This document shows, piece after piece, positions 34,530-42,625 of a DNA stretch of 64,000 nucleotides. The stretch is from Afipia massiliensis (GTDB taxonomy: Bacteria > Pseudomonadota > Alphaproteobacteria > Rhizobiales > Xanthobacteraceae): NCBI RefSeq assembly GCF_014203115.1, contig NZ_JACHIJ010000002.1, forward strand, positions 806,001 through 870,000, given 5' to 3'. Position 1 is the stretch's first letter; every line of letters begins with the position of its first letter. The notes beneath the pieces were generated by a model, which was given only the letters and a program-made list of their open reading frames with translations, did no database searches and had not been told where the DNA came from. A program made the translations under genes and the position numbers.

Positions 34530-35095
34530 GACGCGACCTCTCCTGTCAACTCACCGGAAAGGCGGTCGGTGACATACTGCGCGATGAATCTCACCACGGA
34601 GTCGAAATCCGTTGTCTCGACGATGATCCGTATGTCTCGCTCGGTGCCGATGACAAGACGATAGATGTCCGTCTCGGGGCAAAACTCGAGTTGAGCCGCG
34701 CCATCGATGATGAGGCGCACATACCGCCGCCGCCACATCGTCAACACGAATGAATCGCGATTGACGCCACTGCGTGCAATGCGCGCGCGCAACTGCTCCG
34801 CCAGCCTGACCATCAGCGCCTCGCCGTGAATCGGAAACGGCAACAGGACGGCTGTCGGCCGTTGAGCGCCCTGCTCCGGCGCAGGCACGCCGGCCTGCAT
34901 CGTGCCGCCACGCCGATCGACACCCCCATTACGGACACTGGTATCGACCACCCGCGCATCCTCCGCCGCGCCATCGTGACGAAGCACGGCTGCATACATC
35001 GTGGTGCCTCTTGCGAACCACGCCCGCAGACGCGGCAGCAGCCCTCCGCCGGGACCGGCGAGTTCGGCAATATTCTGCGTGGATGCGGCCTGCAT
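34526..35095 (-). CDS. unrecognised protein in the TonB-ExbBD operon
   Basis: The start at 35095 (MQAASTQNIAELAG) has GGGAGGA upstream, giving 189 residues. It has no signal peptide and no clear membrane helix. The C-terminal half looks like an alpha/beta domain: GEALMVRLAEQLRARIARSG, DSFVLTMWRRRYVRLIIDG, LEFCPETDIYRLVIGTERDIRIIVETTDFDSVVRFI. No family recognised. Its place between ExbD and TonB, with overlapping ends, suggests a cytoplasmic or membrane-peripheral partner of the transducer. Confidence 0.65.
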   Translation of the reverse strand: MQAASTQNIAELAGPGGGLLPRLRAWFARGTTMYAAVLRHDGAAEDARVVDTSVRNGGVDRRGGTMQAGVPAPEQGAQRPTAVLLPFPIHGEALMVRLAEQLRARIARSGVNRDSFVLTMWRRRYVRLIIDGAAQLEFCPETDIYRLVIGTERDIRIIVETTDFDSVVRFIAQYVTDRLSGELTGEVAS

Positions 35096-35114
35096 CTGAT
35101 CCTCCCTCACTTCA

Positions 35115-35252
35115 CTAGCGGACTGGTCGCATCGCACGGCTCTCCGTAGCCGGTGCCGCCGAACCTTTCCGATCCGCCGCGCGCAAGATGACCACGACCA
35201 CGACGAGCTCGTTGACGATCAGCCAGCACATGAAAAGCTGATACAGTGTCAT
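35115..35252 (-). CDS. small single-span membrane protein
   Basis: A 45-residue frame with GGGAGAACGC before its ATG. The N-terminal half is a membrane helix (MTLYQLFMCWLIVNELVVVV and following residues), then a basic tail. It lies in the 219-base gap between ExbD and the unrecognised protein, in the operon direction, and fills most of it. Small one-helix subunits accompany several Mot/Tol/Exb complexes, so a subunit role is possible. The ribosome site, hydrophobicity and position are the evidence. Confidence 0.6.
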   Translation of the reverse strand: MTLYQLFMCWLIVNELVVVVVILRAADRKGSAAPATESRAMRPVR

Positions 35253-35314
35253 GCGTTCTCCCTGCGATGCTGGACTCAGGATGATTGCCTATCGTGCGCA
35301 CGCCGGTCTCCGCC

Positions 35315-35719
35315 TCACTTCACCAATGGCTTCGTCGCAAGCCCGACCTGGTTGAGACCAATCCGGCCAAGCAGATCGAGCACATCCATCACGCTCTGGT
35401 ACTGCGCCTGCGCATCACCGCGCAGAACCACCGGAAACTCAGGTGTCAGCGCCTTCTGCTGCACCAGCCGCTGCTCGAGTTCAGGCAGCGTCACCGGAAT
35501 GGTGTCGAGGAAGATCTTGCCGTCATTCGCCACCGTGATCGCCTTGGTGGTCTGTGTCGCCAGCGACGGCGCAGCGGAAGCCTTCGGCAGATTAACCTTC
35601 TGCCCCTGCACCGTCGCCGTGGTCATGATAATAAAGATCACCAGCAGCACGTAGGCGAGATCGAGCATCGGCGTGATGTTGATGTCATCGTACGGCTTGG
35701 AGTCGCTCTGCACCTGCAT
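35315..35719 (-). CDS. exbD: ExbD/TolR family proton-channel subunit
   Basis: A 134-residue protein with the ExbD layout: short cytoplasmic N-terminus, one membrane helix (about residues 16-38) carrying the essential Asp in NITPMLDLAYVLLVIFIIM, then a periplasmic domain (about 45-134: KVNLPKASAAPS, AITVANDGKIFLDTIPVTLPEL, FPVVLRGDAQAQYQSVMDVLDLLG). It partners the ExbB fusion six bases upstream and the TonB downstream, harvesting the proton motive force. Confidence 0.95.
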   Translation of the reverse strand: MQVQSDSKPYDDINITPMLDLAYVLLVIFIIMTTATVQGQKVNLPKASAAPSLATQTTKAITVANDGKIFLDTIPVTLPELEQRLVQQKALTPEFPVVLRGDAQAQYQSVMDVLDLLGRIGLNQVGLATKPLVK

Positions 35720-35724
35720 GGTGA

Positions 35725-37758
35725 TTACTCCGCCGCCATGCGGTGATCGATCGGATCGGGGCGCTCGGCATCATAGGCTTCCGCCATTCTGGTGACGAAC
35801 TCATCGACGAACACCTGGATGTCGTTGGTCAATTCCTTGATGCGGGAAATCAGGTAGTTGTAGCCAAATAGCGCCGGGATCGCGACGCCGAGACCCGCGA
35901 CCGTTGCCACCAGCGCCGCCGCGATGCCGGGCGCGATCGCATTGACGTTGACGTCACCAGATTCTGCGATCGCAGCAAAAGTGATCATGACGCCGACCAC
36001 AGTGCCAAGCAGGCCAAGGAACGGACCGCCGGAAATGGCAATCGTCAGCACCACCATCTGCCGATTGAGCCGCTGGATCTCCTTGACCACGCCGCTGTCG
36101 AGCGAAGCCCGAATCGCGGCAATCGAGGCAGCCGATAGGAACCGCGCACGGACCCCGCTGCGGGCAAAACGATGACGAAGCTCCTGCGCACCGATGTGAT
36201 AAATGCGATATAGTGAAGACAACTTCATCGTCTCAGCGTCGTTCGCGTTCAGACGGCCGCCCAGCGTCGCCGCACTCTTGTCGTCCGCCTGATCAAGCAC
36301 CGTCAGATCGTCTGCAACTTCACGGAAGTGCTTCATGAACACAGCGTTGGCTTTAGCCTGCTTGCCGAGATAGGTGGTGCGGTCATACATCACGACCCAA
36401 CTCAACACCGCCATGATGACAAGAATGCCAATCACGATCCAGCCGTCGAGGGTCACCGACTTGAGGATCACCGCGAAGTAGCCGGAGAGCCAGCTTGCGG
36501 TCTCTTCATCACCACTAAAGGCAATCAGCTTGGCCGTTTCCGGCCCCTGCCCGATAGCAGCGAACCTGATAAAGCCTGCCGGCCGCGCCACCTTGTCGAT
36601 ATGCAGTTCGTCGAGATCGCCGATGAAGCCTGCCATACCTGGAACGATAGTGGTCGCAGGCACATCTGCCGCAGGCGCCGCGCTGCCGTCCGCCCCCTGC
36701 GCAGCTGGGGTATCGGGCTGCTCGGTTGCGGACGGCACCGCCACGGGCGCGGCACCGGAGGTCGCGGTGTCACCCCCGATCAGGGAAATCGTATTCAGGG
36801 CCGGTAGCGATGCCGCCACCGACGCGTAAGGCGCTCCGTCAAGGGACAGCGTGACTTGACCGTTGCTGGCAATGACCGCGAGATGATGCCAGCTGTTCGG
36901 CGCAACCGGCGCGCCCGCGCCGCTACGCTGAACGGTGCCGGCATTGGTTACCTCGACGAACGGCACGCCGCTATCAAGTCCGATCACGAGCGCATTGCCG
37001 GCGCCTGGATCACGGCGACTGTAAAGTGCCGTATTCGGCTGCAACACAGCCGGTTTGATCCAGGCCGAGAAGGTGAAGGGACTGCCCGAAGGCAGTACCA
37101 GCGACGGCGACGCCGGCAGTGCAAGCGGCGCAGCCCCCGTCAGACGAAGACCCGTGCCGATGATCGACCCGTCTGCAGGCTGCCCCACGCTCTGCGCGTT
37201 ATTGGCCCATACCGAAGAATCCAGCGAGGGGGTGCCGCGCTGGTTGAAGTGATAGATCAGCAGCGTGTCTGGATCATAGGTACCTTTGGCGTCGCTCGTT
37301 GAAGCCGCCTTCTTGTTACCAGAGTAGAGCCAGATCTCGATCTTGGCACCCGCCTGTACATTTGGCACCGAGACCCACATCAGGCCCTCGGCCAGCAGCG
37401 GATCATACTTCTCAATGTGGTGCTTGAGCGGCGTCTTGTCGTCGCCGGCCACGAAGCGAAGATCACTGCCGTCATCCTTCGCCGAGGCGAAACGGAAGTT
37501 ACCCGCATGCAGCCGGATCAAAACAGGTGTAGTCCCGATCGGATCGGTGATGTTGGCGCCCGACGCGCTGGCGTCGATGGTAATCTTCTTGCGCATCGAC
37601 CATTCATCGTTCCACCACGCTTTCGCCGGTGACGACAATGTCAGCGCGCCAACAAGCCCGAACAACATCGCGGCGATGCCCCTTCCGGTCGCCCGCCGAA
37701 TAAAACCTGGTTTACGCGGACGCATCTCACCCCGGCACCGACCCAGCTTCGTTGTCAT
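35725..37758 (-). CDS. exbB: DUF2341-LamG-ExbB fusion protein
   Basis: A 677-residue three-part protein. A signal/membrane segment (about residues 26-48) is followed by a DUF2341 domain (about 48-150: WWNDEWSMRKKITIDA, LMWVSVPNVQAGAKIEIWLYSGN), a LamG/concanavalin-like domain (about 155-335: GSPFTFSAWIKP, NSWHHLAVIASNGQVTLSLDG), an Ala/Pro linker, and a C-terminal MotA/TolQ/ExbB channel (about 430-660: WIVIGILVIMAVLSWVVMYDR, SGGPFLGLLGTVVGVMITFAAIA, GIAAALVATVAGLGVAIPALFGYN). Ordinary ExbB is about 240 residues; the extra 400 are periplasmic, sugar-binding-like domains. The ATG overlaps the TpsB stop. Confidence 0.93.
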   Translation of the reverse strand: MTTKLGRCRGEMRPRKPGFIRRATGRGIAAMLFGLVGALTLSSPAKAWWNDEWSMRKKITIDASASGANITDPIGTTPVLIRLHAGNFRFASAKDDGSDLRFVAGDDKTPLKHHIEKYDPLLAEGLMWVSVPNVQAGAKIEIWLYSGNKKAASTSDAKGTYDPDTLLIYHFNQRGTPSLDSSVWANNAQSVGQPADGSIIGTGLRLTGAAPLALPASPSLVLPSGSPFTFSAWIKPAVLQPNTALYSRRDPGAGNALVIGLDSGVPFVEVTNAGTVQRSGAGAPVAPNSWHHLAVIASNGQVTLSLDGAPYASVAASLPALNTISLIGGDTATSGAAPVAVPSATEQPDTPAAQGADGSAAPAADVPATTIVPGMAGFIGDLDELHIDKVARPAGFIRFAAIGQGPETAKLIAFSGDEETASWLSGYFAVILKSVTLDGWIVIGILVIMAVLSWVVMYDRTTYLGKQAKANAVFMKHFREVADDLTVLDQADDKSAATLGGRLNANDAETMKLSSLYRIYHIGAQELRHRFARSGVRARFLSAASIAAIRASLDSGVVKEIQRLNRQMVVLTIAISGGPFLGLLGTVVGVMITFAAIAESGDVNVNAIAPGIAAALVATVAGLGVAIPALFGYNYLISRIKELTNDIQVFVDEFVTRMAEAYDAERPDPIDHRMAAE

Positions 37759-39608
37759 CAGAATTCACCCCAAATGCGGAAATTGAAACGCGGATCGTTG
37801 GCGCGCGTGTACGCTTGCGTGACCATCGGCACAGAATAGGCGACGACGCCATTGACGTAATTGAACAACTTGAAGCGCGTGCCGACGCCGTAGCTCCACA
37901 GGTTGAAGTGCGACTGCTGGTCCGGCAATGGTTTCAACGTCTCCGCACGCGCGCCATCGGCGAAGGCAAAGAACCGCCAGTCGTTGAAGGTCGTGAAGCG
38001 CGGCGCCCCCTGCCCGGTCTCGTCCTTTACATGGCTTTGCAACAATTGGCCTATATTGGGGCTGCGCAGCTCGATATTGCCAGCCACGCCGTTGTCGCCA
38101 AGCACCTCGGATTCGAGATATCCGCGGACGGTGTCAAAGCCGCCGGCGCTAAACTGCTCGCTCGAGACGAGCGGCCCATCGGCGATCTGCCCCTGAACCT
38201 TGCCCCACAATTGGAAGCCCTCCGGCAGTTCCTGGGTATGGGACACATCGGCGTTGAAGTGGGTGAAACTTGCCGACGCATAGTATCGTTTCGCATCGAA
38301 GGCCTCCCAGTCACTGCTGATTGGCCGCATGTTGTAGGTGATCGAGGCATTGAACTGCGTCGTGAACTTTTCACCCTGGAAAGTCGAACCGTAGCTTGCC
38401 AAGAGGGGGTAGTAGGTCACGGGTGAGGAGAACCCACCGGATCCTAGCGTCACGGTCTGCTGGAAGTGCTTGTAGTCAAGACCAACCGACAGGGAGTGAA
38501 AGAACCTGTCCCGCGGCGGCAATGTGATGATGGCGCGACTGCCGACAATCTCACCCGGACCGACAATATTGGCGCCGCCGACCGTCGCAACACTACTGCT
38601 CGATTTCACGCCATAGGTGAGGAAGCTGAGCCATTCCACACTTGGAATGCGCGCTAGGTACGAGCCCGAAAACACCTTGGCATCATCAGGGCGCTCGGGC
38701 GCCACCTGATAGATGAAACTTGCCGAATGCCCAAGCTGCCAGAGATTATCGTAGCGCACCGTCCCGATAAACCGCGTCGCCGTCGTACTCGGCGATTGAC
38801 GATTGTTGTATTCGACGCTGGCATGGATCGGTGCGGTGTCCTCGACATTGAGATCGACATCCACCGTACCGGGGGTTACCCCCGCGCGAAGCGCCGGTGT
38901 CACACGACGATCCGGCCATTGGTTGAGCGCAACAATGTCCTTCGTTACGTCATTGAAGTTGGGAACGACACCCTCTTTCAGGGATTCGGCACGGGTCTTA
39001 ATCCTCTCAAGGTCGAAATAGCGCGAATTCTTAACTCGTAGACGCCCGACCTTGAGTTCGACAACCTTCAGCGTAATGACTTTGCGCTGGGAGTTCTGCT
39101 CCGGGATAGAGACACTGACGGTCTGAAATCCCTTGTCGTGATATGCTTTCTCCAGCGCGGCCCGCGCCTTTTCGACATCCTCGGCCGTTTTGTTCGGTCC
39201 CAGGAACGGATAGACCGCTTCTTCGATCTCGATCTGAGACAGGCTATTTCCGCCCTCGATGGCGAAATCATCGATCTCGAACTTTTGAGGCGACACCGAC
39301 GGTCGCACCGCGCCGGCAGGTGAGGCAACTCTCCCTTGCCCCTCCTTCCCTTCTTCTGCCTGCCCTCGCTCCACTTTCCCGGTCGCGGTCACCGCCGGCT
39401 TGGTAGAGACCACTGAATTACTGGCGTTTGCCGCCGAGACAGGCTGTGAGATGCCAACGCCGCCGACAAGTGCGGCCATCGATACGCCCAAGCAAAGCAA
39501 TCCCCTCCTCGCCCATCGCCATCTGCACGTGATTTCTATACGACGAATTCGCACGAGTACCCCGACGACTCCAAACAAGCCAAGCGTCAGCGCTGCGGCA
39601 CGCCGCAA
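37758..39608 (-). CDS. TpsB outer-membrane transporter (ShlB/FhaC/HecB family)
   Basis: A 616-residue two-partner secretion transporter. After a signal region (GLLCLGVSMAALVGGVGI, residues about 36-60) and a charged linker come a POTRA domain (about 105-195: FEIDDFAIEGGNSLSQIEIEEAVYPFLG, ALEKAYHDKGFQTVSVSIPEQ), a second POTRA (about 195-265) and a 16-strand barrel (about 275-616). The barrel carries the FhaC-type motif EQFSAGGFDTVRGYLESEVLGDNG and a final FNFRIWGEF strand. It threads the 4102-residue exoprotein across the outer membrane. The longest start is TTG at 39608; an internal start nearer the signal helix is possible. First gene of the operon. Confidence 0.94.
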   Translation of the reverse strand: MRRAAALTLGLFGVVGVLVRIRRIEITCRWRWARRGLLCLGVSMAALVGGVGISQPVSAANASNSVVSTKPAVTATGKVERGQAEEGKEGQGRVASPAGAVRPSVSPQKFEIDDFAIEGGNSLSQIEIEEAVYPFLGPNKTAEDVEKARAALEKAYHDKGFQTVSVSIPEQNSQRKVITLKVVELKVGRLRVKNSRYFDLERIKTRAESLKEGVVPNFNDVTKDIVALNQWPDRRVTPALRAGVTPGTVDVDLNVEDTAPIHASVEYNNRQSPSTTATRFIGTVRYDNLWQLGHSASFIYQVAPERPDDAKVFSGSYLARIPSVEWLSFLTYGVKSSSSVATVGGANIVGPGEIVGSRAIITLPPRDRFFHSLSVGLDYKHFQQTVTLGSGGFSSPVTYYPLLASYGSTFQGEKFTTQFNASITYNMRPISSDWEAFDAKRYYASASFTHFNADVSHTQELPEGFQLWGKVQGQIADGPLVSSEQFSAGGFDTVRGYLESEVLGDNGVAGNIELRSPNIGQLLQSHVKDETGQGAPRFTTFNDWRFFAFADGARAETLKPLPDQQSHFNLWSYGVGTRFKLFNYVNGVVAYSVPMVTQAYTRANDPRFNFRIWGEF

Positions 39609-39742
39609 TCACTAACGCACAGTTAAAAGACAACTGACCGCCACCTAACCTGCAAAAGATTCTTGGATGGGATTCAAAGGGGCATCTGGTCATTCCGCCT
39701 ACCCGCCCCAATCTGGCTTTCCTGACCATTCGCCGGCGTCAG

Positions 39743-40177
39743 TTAATCCGACTGCCCGGCCGCAGGATCAGACCTTCGTATCCCCTCGAACGGAGCCTCT
39801 TGCAGAAAGCTAGCCCCCCTGCTGAGCCGGCGTCCGAGGGTCTCGACGAAGTTCTCGAACCGCTCCCGTCCCATCGCCTGCGCGCTGGCCTGGGCGTCAG
39901 CAGGCAATCCGGGCGTTACGGTGAGCCAGAAACGGATGAACAGAGCGAGCGTCTCAGTTCCAATGGTCACATCGCGTTCGAGCCGCTGCACCTGCCGCGT
40001 CAAGCGATCGAGCCTGCGGGCGAGCGCTGCCTCCATGCGCTCGGAACCGTCCGGCGAAAGGAAGGATGAGACGGCCGCCTCGACAATGGCACTGCGCGAC
40101 ACGCGCTTGCGTTCCGACAGATCGATAAGCTGGCGCAACAGTTCGGGCGGGACATAGACGTTGATCCGCTCTCTCAT
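39743..40177 (-). CDS. CopG-type ribbon-helix-helix protein next to traG
   Basis: The start at 40177 (MRERINVYVPPELL) has GGAG upstream, giving 144 residues. An N-terminal ribbon-helix-helix domain (about residues 1-45: INVYVPPELLRQLIDLSERKR, SRSAIVEAAVSSFL) is followed by a helical part with RRLDRLTRQVQRLERDV and a hydrophobic FIRFWLTVTPGLP. It is found in this form just after traG in many alphaproteobacterial conjugative elements and may bind DNA near the transfer genes. The TraG stop lies 10 bases upstream. It is the last element-backbone gene before the secretion island begins. Confidence 0.88.
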   Translation of the reverse strand: MRERINVYVPPELLRQLIDLSERKRVSRSAIVEAAVSSFLSPDGSERMEAALARRLDRLTRQVQRLERDVTIGTETLALFIRFWLTVTPGLPADAQASAQAMGRERFENFVETLGRRLSRGASFLQEAPFEGIRRSDPAAGQSD

Positions 40178-40187
40178 TCCGGCTCCT

Positions 40188-42179
40188 TTAAAGTGCAACT
40201 CCGTCGTCAGGATCCATCGCGGCCTGGCGCGCGACTGTGCGAACGTACCGCCGCACCGTGGTCACCCGCTTCACGTCCTCTTCGGCATCATCGTCGACAA
40301 TGGCGAATTCCGTGGCCGGTGGCGGTGCTTCAGGTGCGATTGCCTCGTGCTCGGACAAGGCGGGCTCGCGCCGGATGCCGCCATCAGCAGAAGCGTCGCG
40401 GGCGTAACTTTCGACGTCGCGCGAAGCTGATGACTTCGGCGCCGGCAGTGCCGACCAGTCATCGACGCGTTGCTGTCGGCCCCCGTCTTGCCGCTCGGAT
40501 GCGCCTGGTTTCGGTGGCGGCAGCACCCGGCCGCTCAGACGGCGATCTTCGAAATAGCGTACTTTCTTGGCGCGGATCGGCGCCAGACCAGCAACGAGAA
40601 CCACTTCGTCTGTCGGCGGCAGTTGCATTACTTCGCCCGTGGTCAGCAACGGTCGTGCTGTTTCCTGACGAGAGACCATAAGATGGCCAAGCCACGGCGA
40701 CAGCCGATGACCGGCATAATTTTTCATGGCCCTCAATTCGGTCGCGGTTCCCAAAGCGTCGGATATGCGCTTGGCGGTGCGTTCATCATTGCTGGCGAAG
40801 GCGACCCGGACATGACAATTGTCCATGATCGAATTGCTCTGGCCGTAGGCTTTCTCGATCTGGTTGAGAGATTGCGCGATCAGGAAAGACTTGATGTTGT
40901 ACCCGGCCATGAAGGCGAGCGCGGACTCGAAGAAGTCGAGGCGGCCGAGCGCCGGGAATTCGTCGAGCATTAGCAGCAGACGGCGGCGTTTCGATTTGGC
41001 ATGAAGGTCTTCCGTCAAGCGCCGGCCGATCTGGTTCAGGATCAAGCGAATGAGCGGCTTTGTCCGCGAGATATCGGACGGCGGCACCACGAGATAGAGC
41101 GTGATCGGCAATTCTCCTTCGACGAGATCGGTGATCCGCCAGTCGCCGCACGCCGTCACCTTGGCAACAACCGGATCGCGATAGAGCCCGAGGAACGACA
41201 TGGCGGTGGAGAGCACGCCAGATCGCTCGTTCTCGGACTTGTTGAGTAGTTCCCTCGCCGCCGACGCCACGACCGGATGCACGCGGTCGCCGAGATGCAG
41301 CGTCGCCATCATGGCGCGCAACGTTGTCTCGATGGGACGTTTCGGATCGGACAGAATATTGGCGACGCCAGCGAGCGTCTTGTCGGGCTCGGCGTAGAGC
41401 ACATGGAGGATAGCGCCGACCAGCAGCGCATGACTGGTCTTTTCCCAGTGGTTGCGGCGCTCGAGCGCGCCTTCAGGATCGACCAGGATGTCGGCAATGT
41501 TCTGAACGTCACGGACCTCGCTGTCACCGCGACGGACTTCCAACAGTGGGTTGTAGGGTGTCGAATCCGGATTGGTCGGATCGAACAAAAGGACACGGCC
41601 GAAGCGCGCGCGCCACCCGGCGGTGAGCTGCCAGTTTTCACCTTTGATATCGTGGACGATGCAGCTTCCCGGCCAGGTCAGCAATGTCGGTACGACAAGG
41701 CCAACGCCTTTACCGCTGCGGGTGGGCGCATAGCAGAGCACATGCTCGGGGCCGTCGTGCCGGACATAGGCACGCTCAAGCCGTCCGAGCATGACGCCGT
41801 CGGGCGCAAACAAACCGGCGGCCCTGATTTCATCTTCGCTGGCCCAGCGCGCCGATCCATAGGTCTGCGACTCGCGGGCCTCGCGGGCGCGCCAGACGGA
41901 CATTGCGATCGCAATAGCTGCGGCGATGAATCCGCCCGAGGCGGCAATGCAGGCCCCTTCGACGAAGATACCCGGCGCATAGGCGTCGAACGAAAACCAC
42001 CACCAGAAGAAGGCGGGCGGCGGATAGACAGGAAAGTGACCGATCTCAGTCCACGGCCGTCCGAGTTCGAACTGATAGGCAAGTCGCCACGCTGTCCACT
42101 GTGTCGCGCCCCATGTTGTCATGAGTACGATCGAGAAGACGACGACAATCTGGCCCCACAGGACCTTGGTTGCTGGCAC
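40188..42179 (-). CDS. traG: TraG/VirD4 type IV coupling protein
   Basis: A 663-residue coupling ATPase starting at GTG. Two N-terminal membrane helices (about residues 8-28 and 70-92) are followed by GSARWASEDEIRAAGLF, the Walker A region APTRSGKGVGLVVPTLLTW (about 150-170), HDIKGENWQLTAGWR, Walker B LLMLDEFPALGRLDFFESAL (about 400-420) and SLNQIEKAYGQSNSIMDNC. It feeds the relaxase-DNA complex into the type IV channel. Its trb channel genes, usually adjacent, are not in this window. Confidence 0.95.
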   Translation of the reverse strand: MPATKVLWGQIVVVFSIVLMTTWGATQWTAWRLAYQFELGRPWTEIGHFPVYPPPAFFWWWFSFDAYAPGIFVEGACIAASGGFIAAAIAIAMSVWRAREARESQTYGSARWASEDEIRAAGLFAPDGVMLGRLERAYVRHDGPEHVLCYAPTRSGKGVGLVVPTLLTWPGSCIVHDIKGENWQLTAGWRARFGRVLLFDPTNPDSTPYNPLLEVRRGDSEVRDVQNIADILVDPEGALERRNHWEKTSHALLVGAILHVLYAEPDKTLAGVANILSDPKRPIETTLRAMMATLHLGDRVHPVVASAARELLNKSENERSGVLSTAMSFLGLYRDPVVAKVTACGDWRITDLVEGELPITLYLVVPPSDISRTKPLIRLILNQIGRRLTEDLHAKSKRRRLLLMLDEFPALGRLDFFESALAFMAGYNIKSFLIAQSLNQIEKAYGQSNSIMDNCHVRVAFASNDERTAKRISDALGTATELRAMKNYAGHRLSPWLGHLMVSRQETARPLLTTGEVMQLPPTDEVVLVAGLAPIRAKKVRYFEDRRLSGRVLPPPKPGASERQDGGRQQRVDDWSALPAPKSSASRDVESYARDASADGGIRREPALSEHEAIAPEAPPPATEFAIVDDDAEEDVKRVTTVRRYVRTVARQAAMDPDDGVAL

Positions 42180-42356
42180 GGGCTTGCTCTTCCGGGATGC
42201 GGATGCGTGCCAAGGAAGCGACGCCGCTCACGGAAAACAACCCTCACCGGCCGACCATCGTAGAAACGGCGGAGATGGCGTGCAGATACTGATCTGACAG
42301 TCTGAGGATATCGCGATGTGTGGAAGCTATCGCGAATGCGCGGCACACGCTGCGTC

Positions 42357-42551
42357 TCAGGCGTTGCCCTTGCGGCGGGCCGGGTCGACGATCGTTGACT
42401 GCTCGTTGCGGTTCGCTAACTTGCGACGTCGCTCTTCACGCCAAGCGGCGCGCAGGCGCTCTTCGCGCGCCAGCGCCCGATCAAGTTCCTCGCGCATCTC
42501 GTCTTTCCAATCGGTGAGACTTTGGCGAGATGCCATCGGCTTCTCGGTCAT
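42357..42551 (-). CDS. small charged protein between relaxase and traG
   Basis: A 64-residue, highly charged helical protein (DWKDEMREELDRALAREERLR, AAWREERRRKLANR) with GGAGG before its ATG. It stands between relaxase and TraG genes on the same strand, a place where small unnamed genes of this kind are usual in these elements. It may be a relaxosome accessory protein; nothing in the sequence shows a known fold beyond one long helix. Confidence 0.7.
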   Translation of the reverse strand: MTEKPMASRQSLTDWKDEMREELDRALAREERLRAAWREERRRKLANRNEQSTIVDPARRKGNA

Positions 42552-42625
42552 GGGAGCCTCCTGGATGTCCGGCCACTATACCAGAACGAGAAGCGCCGCG
42601 AACCCGCCCCGGCCACTTCAATAGG

